A stretch of 64,000 nucleotides of DNA, taken from JAEUNX01 sp034004685. GTDB taxonomy: Bacteria; Pseudomonadota; Gammaproteobacteria; Burkholderiales; Rhodocyclaceae. Shown in pieces: positions 35,676 to 44,441 of the stretch. How positions within the stretch are numbered: position 1 is the first letter of the stretch; the number at the start of each line of letters is the position of its first letter. The notes under the pieces are model-generated. The model saw only the letters and a list, made by a program, of their open reading frames with translations. It had not been told where the DNA came from and made no database searches. Both the position numbers and the translations under genes were made by a program. The stretch is from NCBI GenBank assembly GCA_034004685.1, contig JAVEWG010000011.1, forward strand, positions 1 to 64,000. Reading direction: 5' to 3'.

Positions 35676-36398
35676 GTGAATCCGCGCCAGCGGGTCGAGC
35701 AGCAGCCCGGCTTCATCCTCCACAGCTATCCCTATCGGGAAACCAGCCTGATCGTCGAGGTGTTCTCCCGGGATCACGGCCGCCTGCCCCTGCTGGCCAA
35801 GGGGGCCCGGCGCCCCATGTCGGCCCTGCGAGGCGTGCTGATGGCCTTTCAGCCTCTGCTGGTGGACTGGACCGGCGGTGGCGAACTCAAGATCCTGGCG
35901 CGGGCAGAATGGCAGGGCGGACAACCCCTCCTGGCCGGGCGCTCCCTGCTCTGGGGCTATTACCTCAACGAGCTATTGGTGAAGCTGCTGCCCCGGGAGG
36001 ATGCCCATGGGGCGCTCTTCGAGCGCTACCGAGAGACCCTGGCGATCCTGGCCGCGGCTGAGCCGGGGGAGGAGGTGCTGCGCCGCTTCGAGCTGTCCCT
36101 GTTGTCCGAGCTGGGTTATGGCCTGGATCTGAGCAGCGAGGCCGACAGCGGCGCCCCCGTCCGGGAGGCAGGGCACTACCTCTATATAATCGAACGGGGC
36201 GTGGTGGAAACGGATCAGGACGGGGCTGATGGCCTGGTCCTGCCAGGCCGGGTGCTGCTGGATATGGCCCGGGGGGATTTCACCCGGCCCGAGACCGCCC
36301 TGCAGGGCAAGTTGCTGTTGCGGCGGCTCATCAATCACCACCTGGGCGGGCAGCCTCTCCAGTCCCGCCGGGTCTTCATGGAGTTGCAGGAACTGTGA
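35676..36398 (+). CDS. recO: DNA repair protein RecO
   Basis: RecO helps load RecA at single-strand gaps with RecR. The 240-residue protein has an N-terminal OB fold (FILHSYPYRETSLIVEVFSRDHGRL split over about 12-37) and a helical C-terminal domain (RFELSLLSELGYGLDL). It starts with GTG. The zinc cysteines found in some RecO proteins are absent. It overlaps pdxJ by four bases. Confidence 0.93.
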   Translation: MNPRQRVEQQPGFILHSYPYRETSLIVEVFSRDHGRLPLLAKGARRPMSALRGVLMAFQPLLVDWTGGGELKILARAEWQGGQPLLAGRSLLWGYYLNELLVKLLPREDAHGALFERYRETLAILAAAEPGEEVLRRFELSLLSELGYGLDLSSEADSGAPVREAGHYLYIIERGVVETDQDGADGLVLPGRVLLDMARGDFTRPETALQGKLLLRRLINHHLGGQPLQSRRVFMELQEL

Positions 36399-37144
36399 TC
36401 GAACTGGGCGTCAATATCGACCATGTGGCCACCCTTCGGCAGGCCCGCCGGACCTGGGAGCCGGATCCGGCCTGGGCCGCGGTGGAAGCCCATCTGGGGG
36501 GCGCCGACGGCATTACGGTGCACCTGCGGGAAGACCGCCGCCACATCCAGGATCAGGACGTGGACCGCCTGCGGGCCCTCACCCAGGTCAAGCTCAACCT
36601 GGAAATGGCCGCCACCGACGAGATGGTGGCCATCGCCTGCCGGGTGAAGCCCGAGATGGCCATGCTGGTGCCCGAGGGGCGTCACGAGGTCACCACCGAG
36701 GGTGGCCTGGACGTGGCCGGCCAGGAGGCCCGCCTGGGGGAAGTCATCGCCCGCCTGGCCGATGCCGGTATCGTCACCAGCGTCTTCATCGATGCCGAGC
36801 TGCCCCAGGTGGAGGCCGCCCAGCGCATCGGTGCCAGGGTCTGCGAGATTCACACCGGGCCCTACGCCCACGCTTTCCATGCAGCCGGGCGGGATGCCGA
36901 AAGCCCCGCGGTGGTGGCTGAGCTGGAGAAGGTGCGCCATGCCGGCGAGGCCATCCGCCACCTGGGCATGCGCTTCAACGCCGGCCATGCCCTCAACTAC
37001 TACAACGTCCAGCCCATTGCCCGGCTGGCGGGGGTGCGGGAGCTCCATATCGGACACGCCATCGTCAGCCGGGCGATGTTTGTCGGCCTGCGGTCGGCGG
37101 TGGCGGAGATGAAGCGCCTGATGCGGGAGGCGGCCGCTTCGTGA
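36395..37144 (+). CDS. pdxJ: Pyridoxine 5'-phosphate synthase
   Basis: PdxJ joins 1-deoxyxylulose 5-phosphate and 3-amino-2-oxopropyl phosphate to give pyridoxine 5'-phosphate. The 249-residue TIM-barrel protein has ELGVNIDHVATLRQAR at the N-terminus, HLREDRRHIQDQD, and ELHIGHAIVSRAMF near the end. It starts with GTG inside the recO stop and overlaps acpS by four bases (GTGA). Confidence 0.95.
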   Translation: MIELGVNIDHVATLRQARRTWEPDPAWAAVEAHLGGADGITVHLREDRRHIQDQDVDRLRALTQVKLNLEMAATDEMVAIACRVKPEMAMLVPEGRHEVTTEGGLDVAGQEARLGEVIARLADAGIVTSVFIDAELPQVEAAQRIGARVCEIHTGPYAHAFHAAGRDAESPAVVAELEKVRHAGEAIRHLGMRFNAGHALNYYNVQPIARLAGVRELHIGHAIVSRAMFVGLRSAVAEMKRLMREAAAS

Positions 37145-37518
37145 TCTTCGGCATCGGCACCGACATCGTGGCGGTGGCCCGCCTGGCGGACTTGCTGGCC
37201 CGTCGGGGGGACGCCATCGCCAGGCGGATCCTGGCCCCCGATGAGCGGGAGGCCTTCGCTGCCAGTCGGGACCCGGCCCGCTTTCTGGCCAAGCGCTTTG
37301 CCGCCAAGGAAGCCTTCGGCAAGGCCCTGGGCACCGGGGTGGCGGTGCCCGCCACCCTCCATGCCGTGCGGGTGGGCCATGAGCCGGCGGGCCGGCCCAT
37401 CTACACCTATTCCCAAGCCCTGGCGGACTACCTGGTCGAGCGGGGCCTGCGGGCCCACTTGAGCATTTCCGACGAGGCGGACCAGGTAATCGCCTTTGCA
37501 GTGATCGAAACGCCATGA
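37141..37518 (+). CDS. acpS: Holo-ACP synthase
   Basis: AcpS transfers 4'-phosphopantetheine from CoA to Ser37 of AcpP. The 125-residue protein has the two signature motifs GIGTDIVAVARL and FAAKEAFGKALGTG. It starts with GTG, overlaps pdxJ and nagZ by four bases each, and serves the acpP product encoded at 22893-23132. Confidence 0.95.
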   Translation: MIFGIGTDIVAVARLADLLARRGDAIARRILAPDEREAFAASRDPARFLAKRFAAKEAFGKALGTGVAVPATLHAVRVGHEPAGRPIYTYSQALADYLVERGLRAHLSISDEADQVIAFAVIETP

Positions 37519-38558
37519 GCCAAGCCCTTTCCCTACCCCTCGGCCCGGTCATGCTGGACGTGGCCGGACAGACTCTCACCGACGAGGAGCGGGCGCGCCT
37601 GTGCCACCCTCTGGTGGGGGGGGTGATCCTGTTTGCCCGCAACTATCAGGATCCGGTCCAGTTGGTCGCTCTCACTGCCCAGATCAAGGCCCTGCGAGCC
37701 CCCGCCTTGCTGGTGGCGGTGGACCACGAAGGGGGGCGGGTGCAGCGCTTTCGGGAGGGGTTCACCCGCCTACCGGCCATGGGGCGACTGGGCGCCCTGT
37801 GGAACGATGGGCCGGAGCGGGCCCTTGAGTCGGCCCGGCGTACCGGCCTGGTGCTGGCTGCCGAATTGCTGGCCCATGGGGTGGATCTATCCTTCACCCC
37901 GGTGCTGGACCTGGATTACGGCTGTAGCCGGGTCATCGGTGACCGGGCCTTCCATCGGGATCCCGGGATCATTGCCCGCCTGGCCCAGGCCCTGGCCAGC
38001 GGCATGGCGGCTGCCGGCATGGGTTCGGTGGGCAAGCACTTCCCCGGCCACGGCTATGCCGAGGCCGACTCCCATCTGGAAATCCCGGTGGACGAGCGGC
38101 CCTTCGAGGCTATCTGGGCGGAGGACATGCTGCCCTACCGGGAGCCGGTGGCGCGCCTGCTGGCCGGGGTGATGCCGGCCCATGTCATCTATCCCCGGGT
38201 GGATGCCCGCCCGGCGGGTTTCTCGTCCTACTGGTTGCAGGACATCCTGCGGGGGCGTCTCAAGTTCGGCGGGGTAATCTTCAGTGATGACCTCACCATG
38301 GAAGGGGCCACCGTGGCCGGCGATATCGTCGCCCGGGCCGAGGCAGCCCATGGGGCGGGTTGCGACATGGTGTTGGTGTGCAACCGGCCGGACCTGACGG
38401 CGGATCTGCTGGCCCGCTGGCAGCCCGTGGTCAGCGAGGAGAGCCGGGCCCGTATCCTGGCCCTGGGGCCCCGCTCGGCTTTCCCCGATCCGGCCAGCCT
38501 CGCCGCCCATCCGCCCTACCTGGTGGCCAGGGAAATGGTGGCGGCTTTGGCCGCCTGA
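37515..38558 (+). CDS. nagZ: Beta-N-acetylhexosaminidase
   Basis: NagZ is a cytosolic family-3 glycoside hydrolase that removes GlcNAc from recycled anhydromuropeptides. The 347-residue protein has VDHEGGRVQRFREGF, the KHFPGHG and DSH general-base region, and the nucleophile Asp in IFSDDLTMEGA. In species with inducible AmpC, NagZ products act as the inducer; no ampC or ampR is in this window. Confidence 0.94.
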   Translation: MSQALSLPLGPVMLDVAGQTLTDEERARLCHPLVGGVILFARNYQDPVQLVALTAQIKALRAPALLVAVDHEGGRVQRFREGFTRLPAMGRLGALWNDGPERALESARRTGLVLAAELLAHGVDLSFTPVLDLDYGCSRVIGDRAFHRDPGIIARLAQALASGMAAAGMGSVGKHFPGHGYAEADSHLEIPVDERPFEAIWAEDMLPYREPVARLLAGVMPAHVIYPRVDARPAGFSSYWLQDILRGRLKFGGVIFSDDLTMEGATVAGDIVARAEAAHGAGCDMVLVCNRPDLTADLLARWQPVVSEESRARILALGPRSAFPDPASLAAHPPYLVAREMVAALAA

Positions 38559-38574
38559 TCGGCGGGTGGCCCGG

Positions 38575-40371
38575 ATGGCCTTCGACGCCAAGCCCTTCCT
38601 CAAGACCGTGCCAGAGGAACCCGGGGTCTACCGCATGGTGGGCGAGGGGGGCGTGGTGCTCTATGTGGGCAAGGCCAAGAACCTCAAGCGCCGGGTCTCC
38701 TCCTACTTCCAGCGCACGGTCTCGAGCCCCCGCATCGCCATGATGGTGGCCCAGGTGGAGCGGGTGGAGTTGTCGGTGACCCGTTCCGAAGCCGAGGCCT
38801 TGATCCTCGAGAGTAACCTCATCAAGAGCCTGGCGCCCCGCTACAACATCCTGTTCCGGGACGATAAGTCTTACCCCTACATCGCCATCACCGGCGACAC
38901 GTTTCCCCGCCTGGCCTATCACCGGGGCAGCTTCGCCAAGGGCGACCGCTACTTTGGACCCTTTCCCAACTCCTGGGCAGTGCGGGAGAGCATCCATCTG
39001 CTACAGAAGGTGTTCCAGCTGCGTACCTGCGAGAACACCGTTTTTCAGAACCGTTCCCGACCCTGTCTGCTGCACCAGATCCGGCGCTGCACCGGGCCCT
39101 GCGTGGCGCGCATTTCCCAGGAGGATTACGCCGCCACGGTGCGCCTGGCCACCCTGTTCCTGGACGGCCGGACCAGCGAGCTGGTGGATGACCTCTCCGC
39201 CCGCATGCAGGCTGCTTCCGACGCCCTGAATTTCGAGGTGGCCGCCCAGCTGCGGGATCAGATCCGTTCCCTGCAGCGGGTGCTCCACAAGCAGTTCGTG
39301 GATAGCGATAAGGAAGAAGACGTGGATATCGTCGCAGCCCTGGAGTCCGATGGGGTCGTGTGCATCAACCTGGCCATGGTGCGGGGCGGCCGCCACCTGG
39401 GGGATCGCCAGCTTTTCCCGTCCAACGCGGCCGACTGTACGCCCGAGGATGCGGGGCTGGCCTTTCTTGAGCAGCACTACCGGGAGCATTCCCTGCCGAG
39501 CCGCATTGTCACCAACCTGGCGCCGGCAGCGGCGCGGGTGGTATTGGCGGAAATCTCGGAAGCCCGGGTGGCAGTGCTCCAGCCCCGCCAGGCCCTGGAA
39601 AAAAGCTGGATGGAAATGGCCCACCGCAACGCCGTGCTGGCGATCCAGGCCCGGGTGCGGGAGGCAGATCGGGGCGAGGAGCGCCTGGTGGCCCTGCGGG
39701 AGGCCCTGGACATGGCCGAGACGCCCCGGCGCATCGAGTGCTTCGACATCTCCCATACCCAGGGGGAGGCCACCGTGGCCTCCTGCGTGGTGTGGGATGG
39801 CCAGGCCATGAAGAAATCCGAATACCGCCGCTACAACATCAGCGGCATCACACCTGGAGACGACTACGCCGCCATGCGCCAGGCCCTGCTGCGGCGTTAT
39901 GGAAAGGTGGCGGAAGGGCAGGGGGTGTGTCCGGACCTGATTCTCATCGACGGGGGTAAAGGCCAGTTGGCAGCGGCCCATGGGATCCTGGGGGAAGTGG
40001 GGTTGGATTCGGTGCCGGCGGTGGGGGTGGCCAAGGGGGAAAGCCGCAAGCCCGGCCTGGAGACCCTGGAGTTTACCGATGGCCGGCCCGGGGTAAACCT
40101 GGAAAGCAGCCATCCCGCCCTCCACCTGATCCAGGAAATCCGGGACGAAGCCCACCGTTTCGCCATCACCAGCCACCGGGCGCGGCGGGGCAAGGCCCGG
40201 GTGGGGTCCCGGGTGGAAGACATCCCCGGGGTTGGTCCTGCCCGCCGCAAGGCCCTACTGGCCGTCCTGGGGGGGCTGGATCGGGTGCGGGAGGCCACGG
40301 TGGAGGATCTGTGCCGGGTCGAGGGCATCAGCCGAGGACTGGCCGAGCGGATATACTCCTTCTTCCACTGA
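38575..40371 (+). CDS. uvrC: Excinuclease ABC subunit C
   Basis: UvrC makes both incisions in nucleotide excision repair with UvrB. The 598-residue protein has an N-terminal GIY-YIG nuclease domain (PGVYRM; LYVGKAKNLKRRV), a central UVR motif (DALNFEVAAQLRDQIRSL), an RNase H-like domain with the LIDGGKGQL motif and a C-terminal helix-hairpin-helix pair. I start at the ATG at 38575; a GTG three codons earlier is possible. uvrC followed by pgsA is a classical pair. Confidence 0.95.
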   Translation: MAFDAKPFLKTVPEEPGVYRMVGEGGVVLYVGKAKNLKRRVSSYFQRTVSSPRIAMMVAQVERVELSVTRSEAEALILESNLIKSLAPRYNILFRDDKSYPYIAITGDTFPRLAYHRGSFAKGDRYFGPFPNSWAVRESIHLLQKVFQLRTCENTVFQNRSRPCLLHQIRRCTGPCVARISQEDYAATVRLATLFLDGRTSELVDDLSARMQAASDALNFEVAAQLRDQIRSLQRVLHKQFVDSDKEEDVDIVAALESDGVVCINLAMVRGGRHLGDRQLFPSNAADCTPEDAGLAFLEQHYREHSLPSRIVTNLAPAAARVVLAEISEARVAVLQPRQALEKSWMEMAHRNAVLAIQARVREADRGEERLVALREALDMAETPRRIECFDISHTQGEATVASCVVWDGQAMKKSEYRRYNISGITPGDDYAAMRQALLRRYGKVAEGQGVCPDLILIDGGKGQLAAAHGILGEVGLDSVPAVGVAKGESRKPGLETLEFTDGRPGVNLESSHPALHLIQEIRDEAHRFAITSHRARRGKARVGSRVEDIPGVGPARRKALLAVLGGLDRVREATVEDLCRVEGISRGLAERIYSFFH

Positions 40372-40395
40372 GGCTCTGGGTTTTAGCCCACCAGC

Positions 40396-40959
40396 ATGCA
40401 CTTCAACATTCCCAATACCCTGACTTGGGCGCGTATCGCCCTTATTCCGATCTTCGTCGGGGTTTTCTATCTGCCCGAAACCTGGCTGTCCGCACGGGAA
40501 AAGGACCTGTTCGCTACCCTGGTGTTCGTGCTGGCGGCGGCCACCGACTGGTTCGATGGTTACCTGGCCCGCAGCCTGGGGCAGACCTCGGCCTTTGGCG
40601 CCTTTCTCGATCCGGTGGCGGACAAGCTCATGGTGGCGTCAGCGCTCATCGTCCTGGTGCACCTGGGGCGAGTGGATTCCCTCATCGCTGTGATCATCAT
40701 TGGCCGGGAGATCGCCATTTCCGCCCTGCGGGAGTGGATGGCCCGGGTGGGGGATGTGGCCAACGTGGCGGTGGCCTATGTGGGCAAGCTTAAGACCGCC
40801 GCCCAGATGACAGCCATTCCTTTGCTGCTATACAATGCCGACCTCCTGACGATCGACGTCAGGCCCTTGGGAGGTGTGCTGATCTACGTGGCCGCTGCCT
40901 TGACCCTGTGGTCCATGGGTTATTACCTGCGGCGTGCTGCGCCGAAGATGAAGGGCTGA
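40396..40959 (+). CDS. pgsA: CDP-diacylglycerol-glycerol-3-phosphate 3-phosphatidyltransferase
   Basis: PgsA makes phosphatidylglycerol phosphate. The 187-residue inner-membrane protein has the CDP-alcohol phosphatidyltransferase signature DWFDGYLAR followed by AFGAFLDPVADK, and four to six membrane segments. It follows uvrC by 24 bases and precedes a tRNA cluster, the same order as in many proteobacteria. Confidence 0.95.
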   Translation: MHFNIPNTLTWARIALIPIFVGVFYLPETWLSAREKDLFATLVFVLAAATDWFDGYLARSLGQTSAFGAFLDPVADKLMVASALIVLVHLGRVDSLIAVIIIGREIAISALREWMARVGDVANVAVAYVGKLKTAAQMTAIPLLLYNADLLTIDVRPLGGVLIYVAAALTLWSMGYYLRRAAPKMKG

Positions 40960-40973
40960 AGCGAAAGATCGGG

Positions 40974-41001
40974 TTGACAAGGAAAGATCGCAATCTATAA
41001 T
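40974..41001 (+). promoter_or_regulatory. Sigma-70 promoter of the tRNA-Gly/Cys/Gly cluster
   Basis: A perfect TTGACA (40974-40979) and a perfect TATAAT (40996-41001) are separated by 16 bases, ending 13 bases before the first tRNA. Confidence 0.9.
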
Positions 41002-41014
41002 AGCGGTCTCTTTT

Positions 41015-41090
41015 GCGGGAATAGCTCAGTTGGTAGAGCGCAACCTTGCCAAGGTTGAGGTCGCGAGTTCGAGACTCGTTTCCCGCTCCA
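41015..41090 (+). tRNA. tRNA-Gly (anticodon GCC), copy 1
   Basis: This 76-base tRNA has acceptor arms GCGGGAA and TTCCCGC, anticodon loop TTGCCAA (GCC), T-loop TTCGAGA and an encoded CCA. It is identical to the copy at 41246-41321. Confidence 0.96.
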
Positions 41091-41100
41091 AAATTCGTCA

Positions 41101-41128
41101 GGGGAAGGCCACGGGCTTTCCCCTTTTG
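41101..41128 (+). terminator. Hairpin with T-run between tRNA-Gly and tRNA-Cys
   Basis: GGGGAAGGCC pairs with GGCTTTCCCC (one G-T) around ACG, followed by TTTT. It may reduce read-through into the next tRNAs or act as a processing signal. Confidence 0.55.
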
Positions 41129-41164
41129 CTTCCCAAGCTTGGGGGGCGCACAGGTTGCATGGCT

Positions 41165-41238
41165 GGCGCGATAGCAAAGCGGTTATGCAGTGGATTGCAA
41201 ATCCATCTAGGTCGGTTCGACTCCGGCTCGCGCCTCCA
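41165..41238 (+). tRNA. tRNA-Cys (anticodon GCA)
   Basis: This 74-base tRNA has acceptor arms GGCGCGA and TCGCGCC, anticodon loop TTGCAAA (GCA), T-loop TTCGACT and an encoded CCA. It lies between two identical tRNA-Gly genes. Confidence 0.96.
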
Positions 41239-41245
41239 GAAATTT

Positions 41246-41321
41246 GCGGGAATAGCTCAGTTGGTAGAGCGCAACCTTGCCAAGGTTGAGGTCGCGAGTT
41301 CGAGACTCGTTTCCCGCTCCA
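41246..41321 (+). tRNA. tRNA-Gly (anticodon GCC), copy 2
   Basis: It is identical over 76 bases to copy 1. Only seven bases separate it from tRNA-Cys, so the two are processed from one transcript. A strong terminator follows. Confidence 0.96.
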
Positions 41322-41327
41322 GCATCC

Positions 41328-41366
41328 AGGAGGGGATGGCGGTGACGCCATCCCCTCCTTCGTTTC
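41328..41366 (+). terminator. Terminator of the tRNA cluster
   Basis: AGGAGGGGATGGC (41328-41340) pairs perfectly with GCCATCCCCTCCT (41347-41359) around a six-base loop. The T-content downstream is modest (TCGTTTCG). Confidence 0.65.
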
Positions 41367-41370
41367 GTCC

Positions 41371-42567
41371 ATGAAAACGGCCTTGCCCCATGCCATGGCG
41401 GAGCGGCTGGCCGGCTTGGGCCCGGACACCTGCCTGCCCGACCCCGCCAACGATCTTGCCATGCTGGCCCGGCGCATTCTGGCGCGGTTTGGCGGCGGCC
41501 CCGCCGCGACGGGCGGGGTGGCGCCGGCCTGGGCGGGGCGTACCCTGGTGCTGCTGGTGGTGGATGGGTTGGGCCTGACCTATCTGGCCTCCCGGGGTGC
41601 TGGTGGCTTTCTGGCCAGCCACCTGATCGGTGAAGTGTTCTCGGTGTTCCCCTGCACCACCGCCAGCGCCATCACCACCCTGATGACTGGTCTGTCACCG
41701 GTGTCCCACGGGCTCACCGGCTGGTTCATCCGAGATGAGCGCTTCGGCGGGGTGCTGGCGCCCTTGCCCCTGGAGCTGCGGGGGGGTGGCCCCTTGCAGA
41801 CCCCCCTGCTGACCCCGCGCCTGTTCCCCTACCGGACCCTGTTTCAACGGCTGAACAGTCGATCGGTGGTGGTCTCGCCCCGCCAGATTGCCGAATCGCC
41901 CTTTAATCGCCGTCACAGCCGGGGGGCCCGGCCCATGGCCTATGAGGGGCTGTCTGGCCTGCTGATGGAGGTCGATTCGGCGGTGGCCAGCTTGGGGGCC
42001 GAGGGCGGTTACGTGTATGCCTACCTGCCGGATTTCGACAGCCTGGCTCACAGCAAGGGGGTGGGGTCGGACGCGGCCCGGGCCCTGTTCTGGCGCATCG
42101 ATGGGGCGGCGGAGGCGCTTGCCGCCCGGCTGGGGGGCCGGGGGGTGGATCTCCTCATCACGGCGGATCACGGATTTCAGGATATCCCGCCGGAGCGGGT
42201 GCTGCGTCTGGAGGAGTGGCCCGAAGTGCTGGCTCTGCTGGCGGCGCCCCTGTGGGGAGAGCGGCGCATGGCCTGGTGTCAGGCCCGTTCAGGCCAGGAG
42301 GTGGCGCTGGCGCGGGCGCTGGAGGCGCGCCTGGCGGGCCGCGGGGTGGTGCTTCCCGCAGCTGGGCTGGTTGCCGCCGGTTTCCTGGGCCAGGGCCGGG
42401 CGCACCGGCGCCTGGTCGAGCGCCTGGGGAGCCACGCCATCCTGATGGCCTCGGGCTGGATCCTGCAGGACACTGTACCGGGAGAGCGTCCTCACGTCAT
42501 GGTGGGTTACCACGGCGGGTTGAGCCGGGCGGAGATGGTGGTACCCCTGATTCATGTCCCGGCCTGA
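41371..42567 (+). CDS. Alkaline-phosphatase-superfamily phosphodiesterase-like protein
   Basis: This 398-residue soluble protein resembles type I phosphodiesterase/nucleotide pyrophosphatases (PF01663). It has LVVDGLGLTYL with the metal Asp, TTASAITTLMTGLSPVSHGLTG with the nucleophile threonine region, YLPDFDSLAHSKG, and the metal-binding ITADHGFQD. It lacks a signal peptide and membrane segments. The ATG lies 12 bases beyond the terminator stem of the tRNA cluster with no clear ribosome binding site, so its expression signals are unclear. The substrate is unknown. Confidence 0.75.
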   Translation: MKTALPHAMAERLAGLGPDTCLPDPANDLAMLARRILARFGGGPAATGGVAPAWAGRTLVLLVVDGLGLTYLASRGAGGFLASHLIGEVFSVFPCTTASAITTLMTGLSPVSHGLTGWFIRDERFGGVLAPLPLELRGGGPLQTPLLTPRLFPYRTLFQRLNSRSVVVSPRQIAESPFNRRHSRGARPMAYEGLSGLLMEVDSAVASLGAEGGYVYAYLPDFDSLAHSKGVGSDAARALFWRIDGAAEALAARLGGRGVDLLITADHGFQDIPPERVLRLEEWPEVLALLAAPLWGERRMAWCQARSGQEVALARALEARLAGRGVVLPAAGLVAAGFLGQGRAHRRLVERLGSHAILMASGWILQDTVPGERPHVMVGYHGGLSRAEMVVPLIHVPA

Positions 42568-42636
42568 CGGCGGATCTGCTGCAACGTTCCTGTCATGGGG
42601 TTTCGCTAGCCTCTAGCTAAAAGGGAGGCGGTCAGC

Positions 42637-42765
42637 ATGGTGAAGCGTTTGGTGACCTGGTGGCGGGTTGTAAGACTCAAGGCCGGAGGCGGGGCAGCCC
42701 AGGTGCTGGCTTGGGAGCCCCTGTGTTTCGTGCCGGAGGGTGAGCGGCGGGCAGCAAAAAAATGA
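42637..42765 (+). CDS. Possible small basic protein of 42 residues
   Basis: A 43-codon frame (MVKRLVTWWRVVRLKAGGG...ERRAAKK) has a strong ribosome binding site (AAGGGAGG) eight bases before the ATG. The N-terminus is amphipathic and Trp/Arg-rich. It lies in the 216-base space between the phosphodiesterase-like gene and DUF1178, and I recognise no family. It may be a genuine small protein or chance. Confidence 0.35.
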   Translation: MVKRLVTWWRVVRLKAGGGAAQVLAWEPLCFVPEGERRAAKK

Positions 42766-42783
42766 AAGGGCGGAGGCCAGCCC

Positions 42784-43197
42784 TCAGTGGAGATCCTTTT
42801 CCGCCGGCGGTACCGGCAGAACGGCGATCCCTTCTTCCAGCAGATCGCGGATCTCATTCCCGGAGGCTTGGCCCTTGATGCCCCGGGTCTCGATGTCGCC
42901 ATGATGCATGCGGCGCGCTTCCTCCACGAAGCGCTCCCCCACGTCTTCGGCGTTGGCGGCCGCTTCCCGCAGCTGGTTGATCAGTCGGGCGGCGATCTCC
43001 TGGGGCTTGGGCGATGGGCTGCCGGCCGCCGTCCGGGTCTGCACGTAGGGCGCGGTGGGACGGCGCGTCACTTGGTGGGTGCCGCACATCGGGCATTCCA
43101 CCAAGCCCCGGGCGGCCTGCTCCTCGAAGGCGGTGCCGGAGGCGAACCAGCCTTCGAAGGTGTGACCCTCATGGCATTCGAGATTAAGGACGATCAT
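42784..43197 (-). CDS. DUF1178-family protein
   Basis: This 137-residue protein has the DUF1178 pattern: an N-terminal MIVLNLECHEGHTFEGWF, then a zinc-ribbon-like CPMCGTH, followed by a linker and a helical C-terminal half (ERFVEEARRMHHGDIETRGIKG). Cysteines at 8 and in CPMC probably bind zinc. The function is unknown. It starts 48 bases downstream of tRNA-Leu on the same strand. Confidence 0.85.
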   Translation of the reverse strand: MIVLNLECHEGHTFEGWFASGTAFEEQAARGLVECPMCGTHQVTRRPTAPYVQTRTAAGSPSPKPQEIAARLINQLREAAANAEDVGERFVEEARRMHHGDIETRGIKGQASGNEIRDLLEEGIAVLPVPPAEKDLH

Positions 43198-43245
43198 GGT
43201 GATGGACCGCAGTGCGCTCGCAGCTTGGATCCGATCCTGGGAAAG

Positions 43246-43330
43246 TGGTGCCCGGAGCGGGAATCGAACCCGCATGCCTAACGGCGAGGGATTTTAAGTC
43301 CCTTGTGTCTACCGATTTCACCATCCGGGC
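43246..43330 (-). tRNA. tRNA-Leu (anticodon TAA)
   Basis: This 85-base class II tRNA has acceptor arms GCCCGGA and TCCGGGC, a long variable arm, anticodon loop CTTAAAA (TAA), T-loop TTCGATT and an encoded CCA. It starts only six bases after the minE stop, so it is very probably cut from the min transcript. Confidence 0.95.
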
Positions 43331-43336
43331 GGGGCG

Positions 43337-43597
43337 TCAGCGGCCTTGGTCGGGCAGGACGATATTGACGTCCAGCACCTCATAATTGCCTTGTTTTTCC
43401 AGTTGAACCTTGATGTCGTCCGGGTTGATGTGGACGTACTTGGAGATGACCTGGATCAGTTCCTTTTGCAGGGCTGGCAGGAAATCGGCAGCGCTGCCGG
43501 TATCGGTGCGCTCCCGGGCGATGATGAGCTGGAGGCGCTCCTTGGCCACCGAGGCGGTCTTCTGCTTGGTTCCGAACAGCAGATCGAGAAGGGACAT
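43337..43597 (-). CDS. minE: Cell division topological specificity factor MinE
   Basis: MinE drives MinD off the membrane and makes the Min system oscillate. The 86-residue protein starts MSLLDLLFGTKQK (the membrane-sensing start) and has the anti-MinCD helix (KERLQLIIARER) and the dimer domain ELIQVISKYVHINPDDIKV. It follows minD by one base. Confidence 0.95.
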   Translation of the reverse strand: MSLLDLLFGTKQKTASVAKERLQLIIARERTDTGSAADFLPALQKELIQVISKYVHINPDDIKVQLEKQGNYEVLDVNIVLPDQGR

Positions 43598-43598
43598 G

Positions 43599-44414
43599 TC
43601 ACTTCCCTCCGAAGAGGCGCTTCAGGAGGCCGGGTTTTTCGTAGTCCACGAAGCGCAGGGGCCGCTCCTCGCCCAGGAAGCGGGCCACTACGTCGGCGTA
43701 GGCTTCGGCCACGTCGCTGCCCTTGAGGTGGATCGCCGGGACCCCCTGGTTGGAGGCATGCAGCACCGATTCAGACTCGGGGATCACCCCGATCAGGGGC
43801 ACCCGCAAGAGCTCCTGGACGTCCTTGTAGGAGAGCATTTCCCCTTCGTCCACCCGCTTGGCGGAGTAGCGGGTCACCAGCAGATGCTCCTTGACCGGCT
43901 CCTTGCCCTCCACGGCGCGGCGGGATTTGGATTGGAGGATGCCCAGGATGCGGTCCGAGTCCCGCACCGAGGAGACTTCCGGATTGCTCACCACCACCGC
44001 TTCGTCGGCAAAGGTCAGGGCCATCACCGCGCCTCTTTCGATGCCGGCGGGGGAGTCGCAGACCACGTAGTCGAAGCCCAGGTGTTCCAGCTCCTTGAGG
44101 ACCTTCTCCACCCCCTCCTCGGTGAGGGCGTCCTTGTCCCGGGTCTGGGAGGCGGGCAGCACGAAGAGGTTCTCGCAGTGCTTGTCCTTGATGAGGGCCT
44201 GGTTGAGCCTGGCCTCGCCGTTGATCACGTTGACCAGGTCATAGACCACCCGCCGTTCGCAACCCATGATGAGGTCCAGATTGCGCAGACCCACGTCGAA
44301 ATCGATCACCGCGGTCTTGAAGCCCCGCAGGGCCAGCCCCGACGAGAAGGCCGCGCTGGTGGTGGTTTTGCCGACGCCGCCCTTGCCGGACGTTACGACG
44401 ATGACTCGAGTCAC
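43599..44414 (-). CDS. minD: Septum site-determining ATPase MinD
   Basis: MinD binds the membrane with ATP and carries MinC. The 271-residue protein has the deviant Walker A SGKGGVGKTTTS at about 9-20, a DSPAGIERGA switch II and a C-terminal amphipathic membrane helix (GLLKRLFGGK). It is in the order minC-minD-minE. Confidence 0.97.
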   Translation of the reverse strand: MTRVIVVTSGKGGVGKTTTSAAFSSGLALRGFKTAVIDFDVGLRNLDLIMGCERRVVYDLVNVINGEARLNQALIKDKHCENLFVLPASQTRDKDALTEEGVEKVLKELEHLGFDYVVCDSPAGIERGAVMALTFADEAVVVSNPEVSSVRDSDRILGILQSKSRRAVEGKEPVKEHLLVTRYSAKRVDEGEMLSYKDVQELLRVPLIGVIPESESVLHASNQGVPAIHLKGSDVAEAYADVVARFLGEERPLRFVDYEKPGLLKRLFGGK

Positions 44415-44441
44415 GGTTTCCCTCTCTGCATGTGGTGAGCC

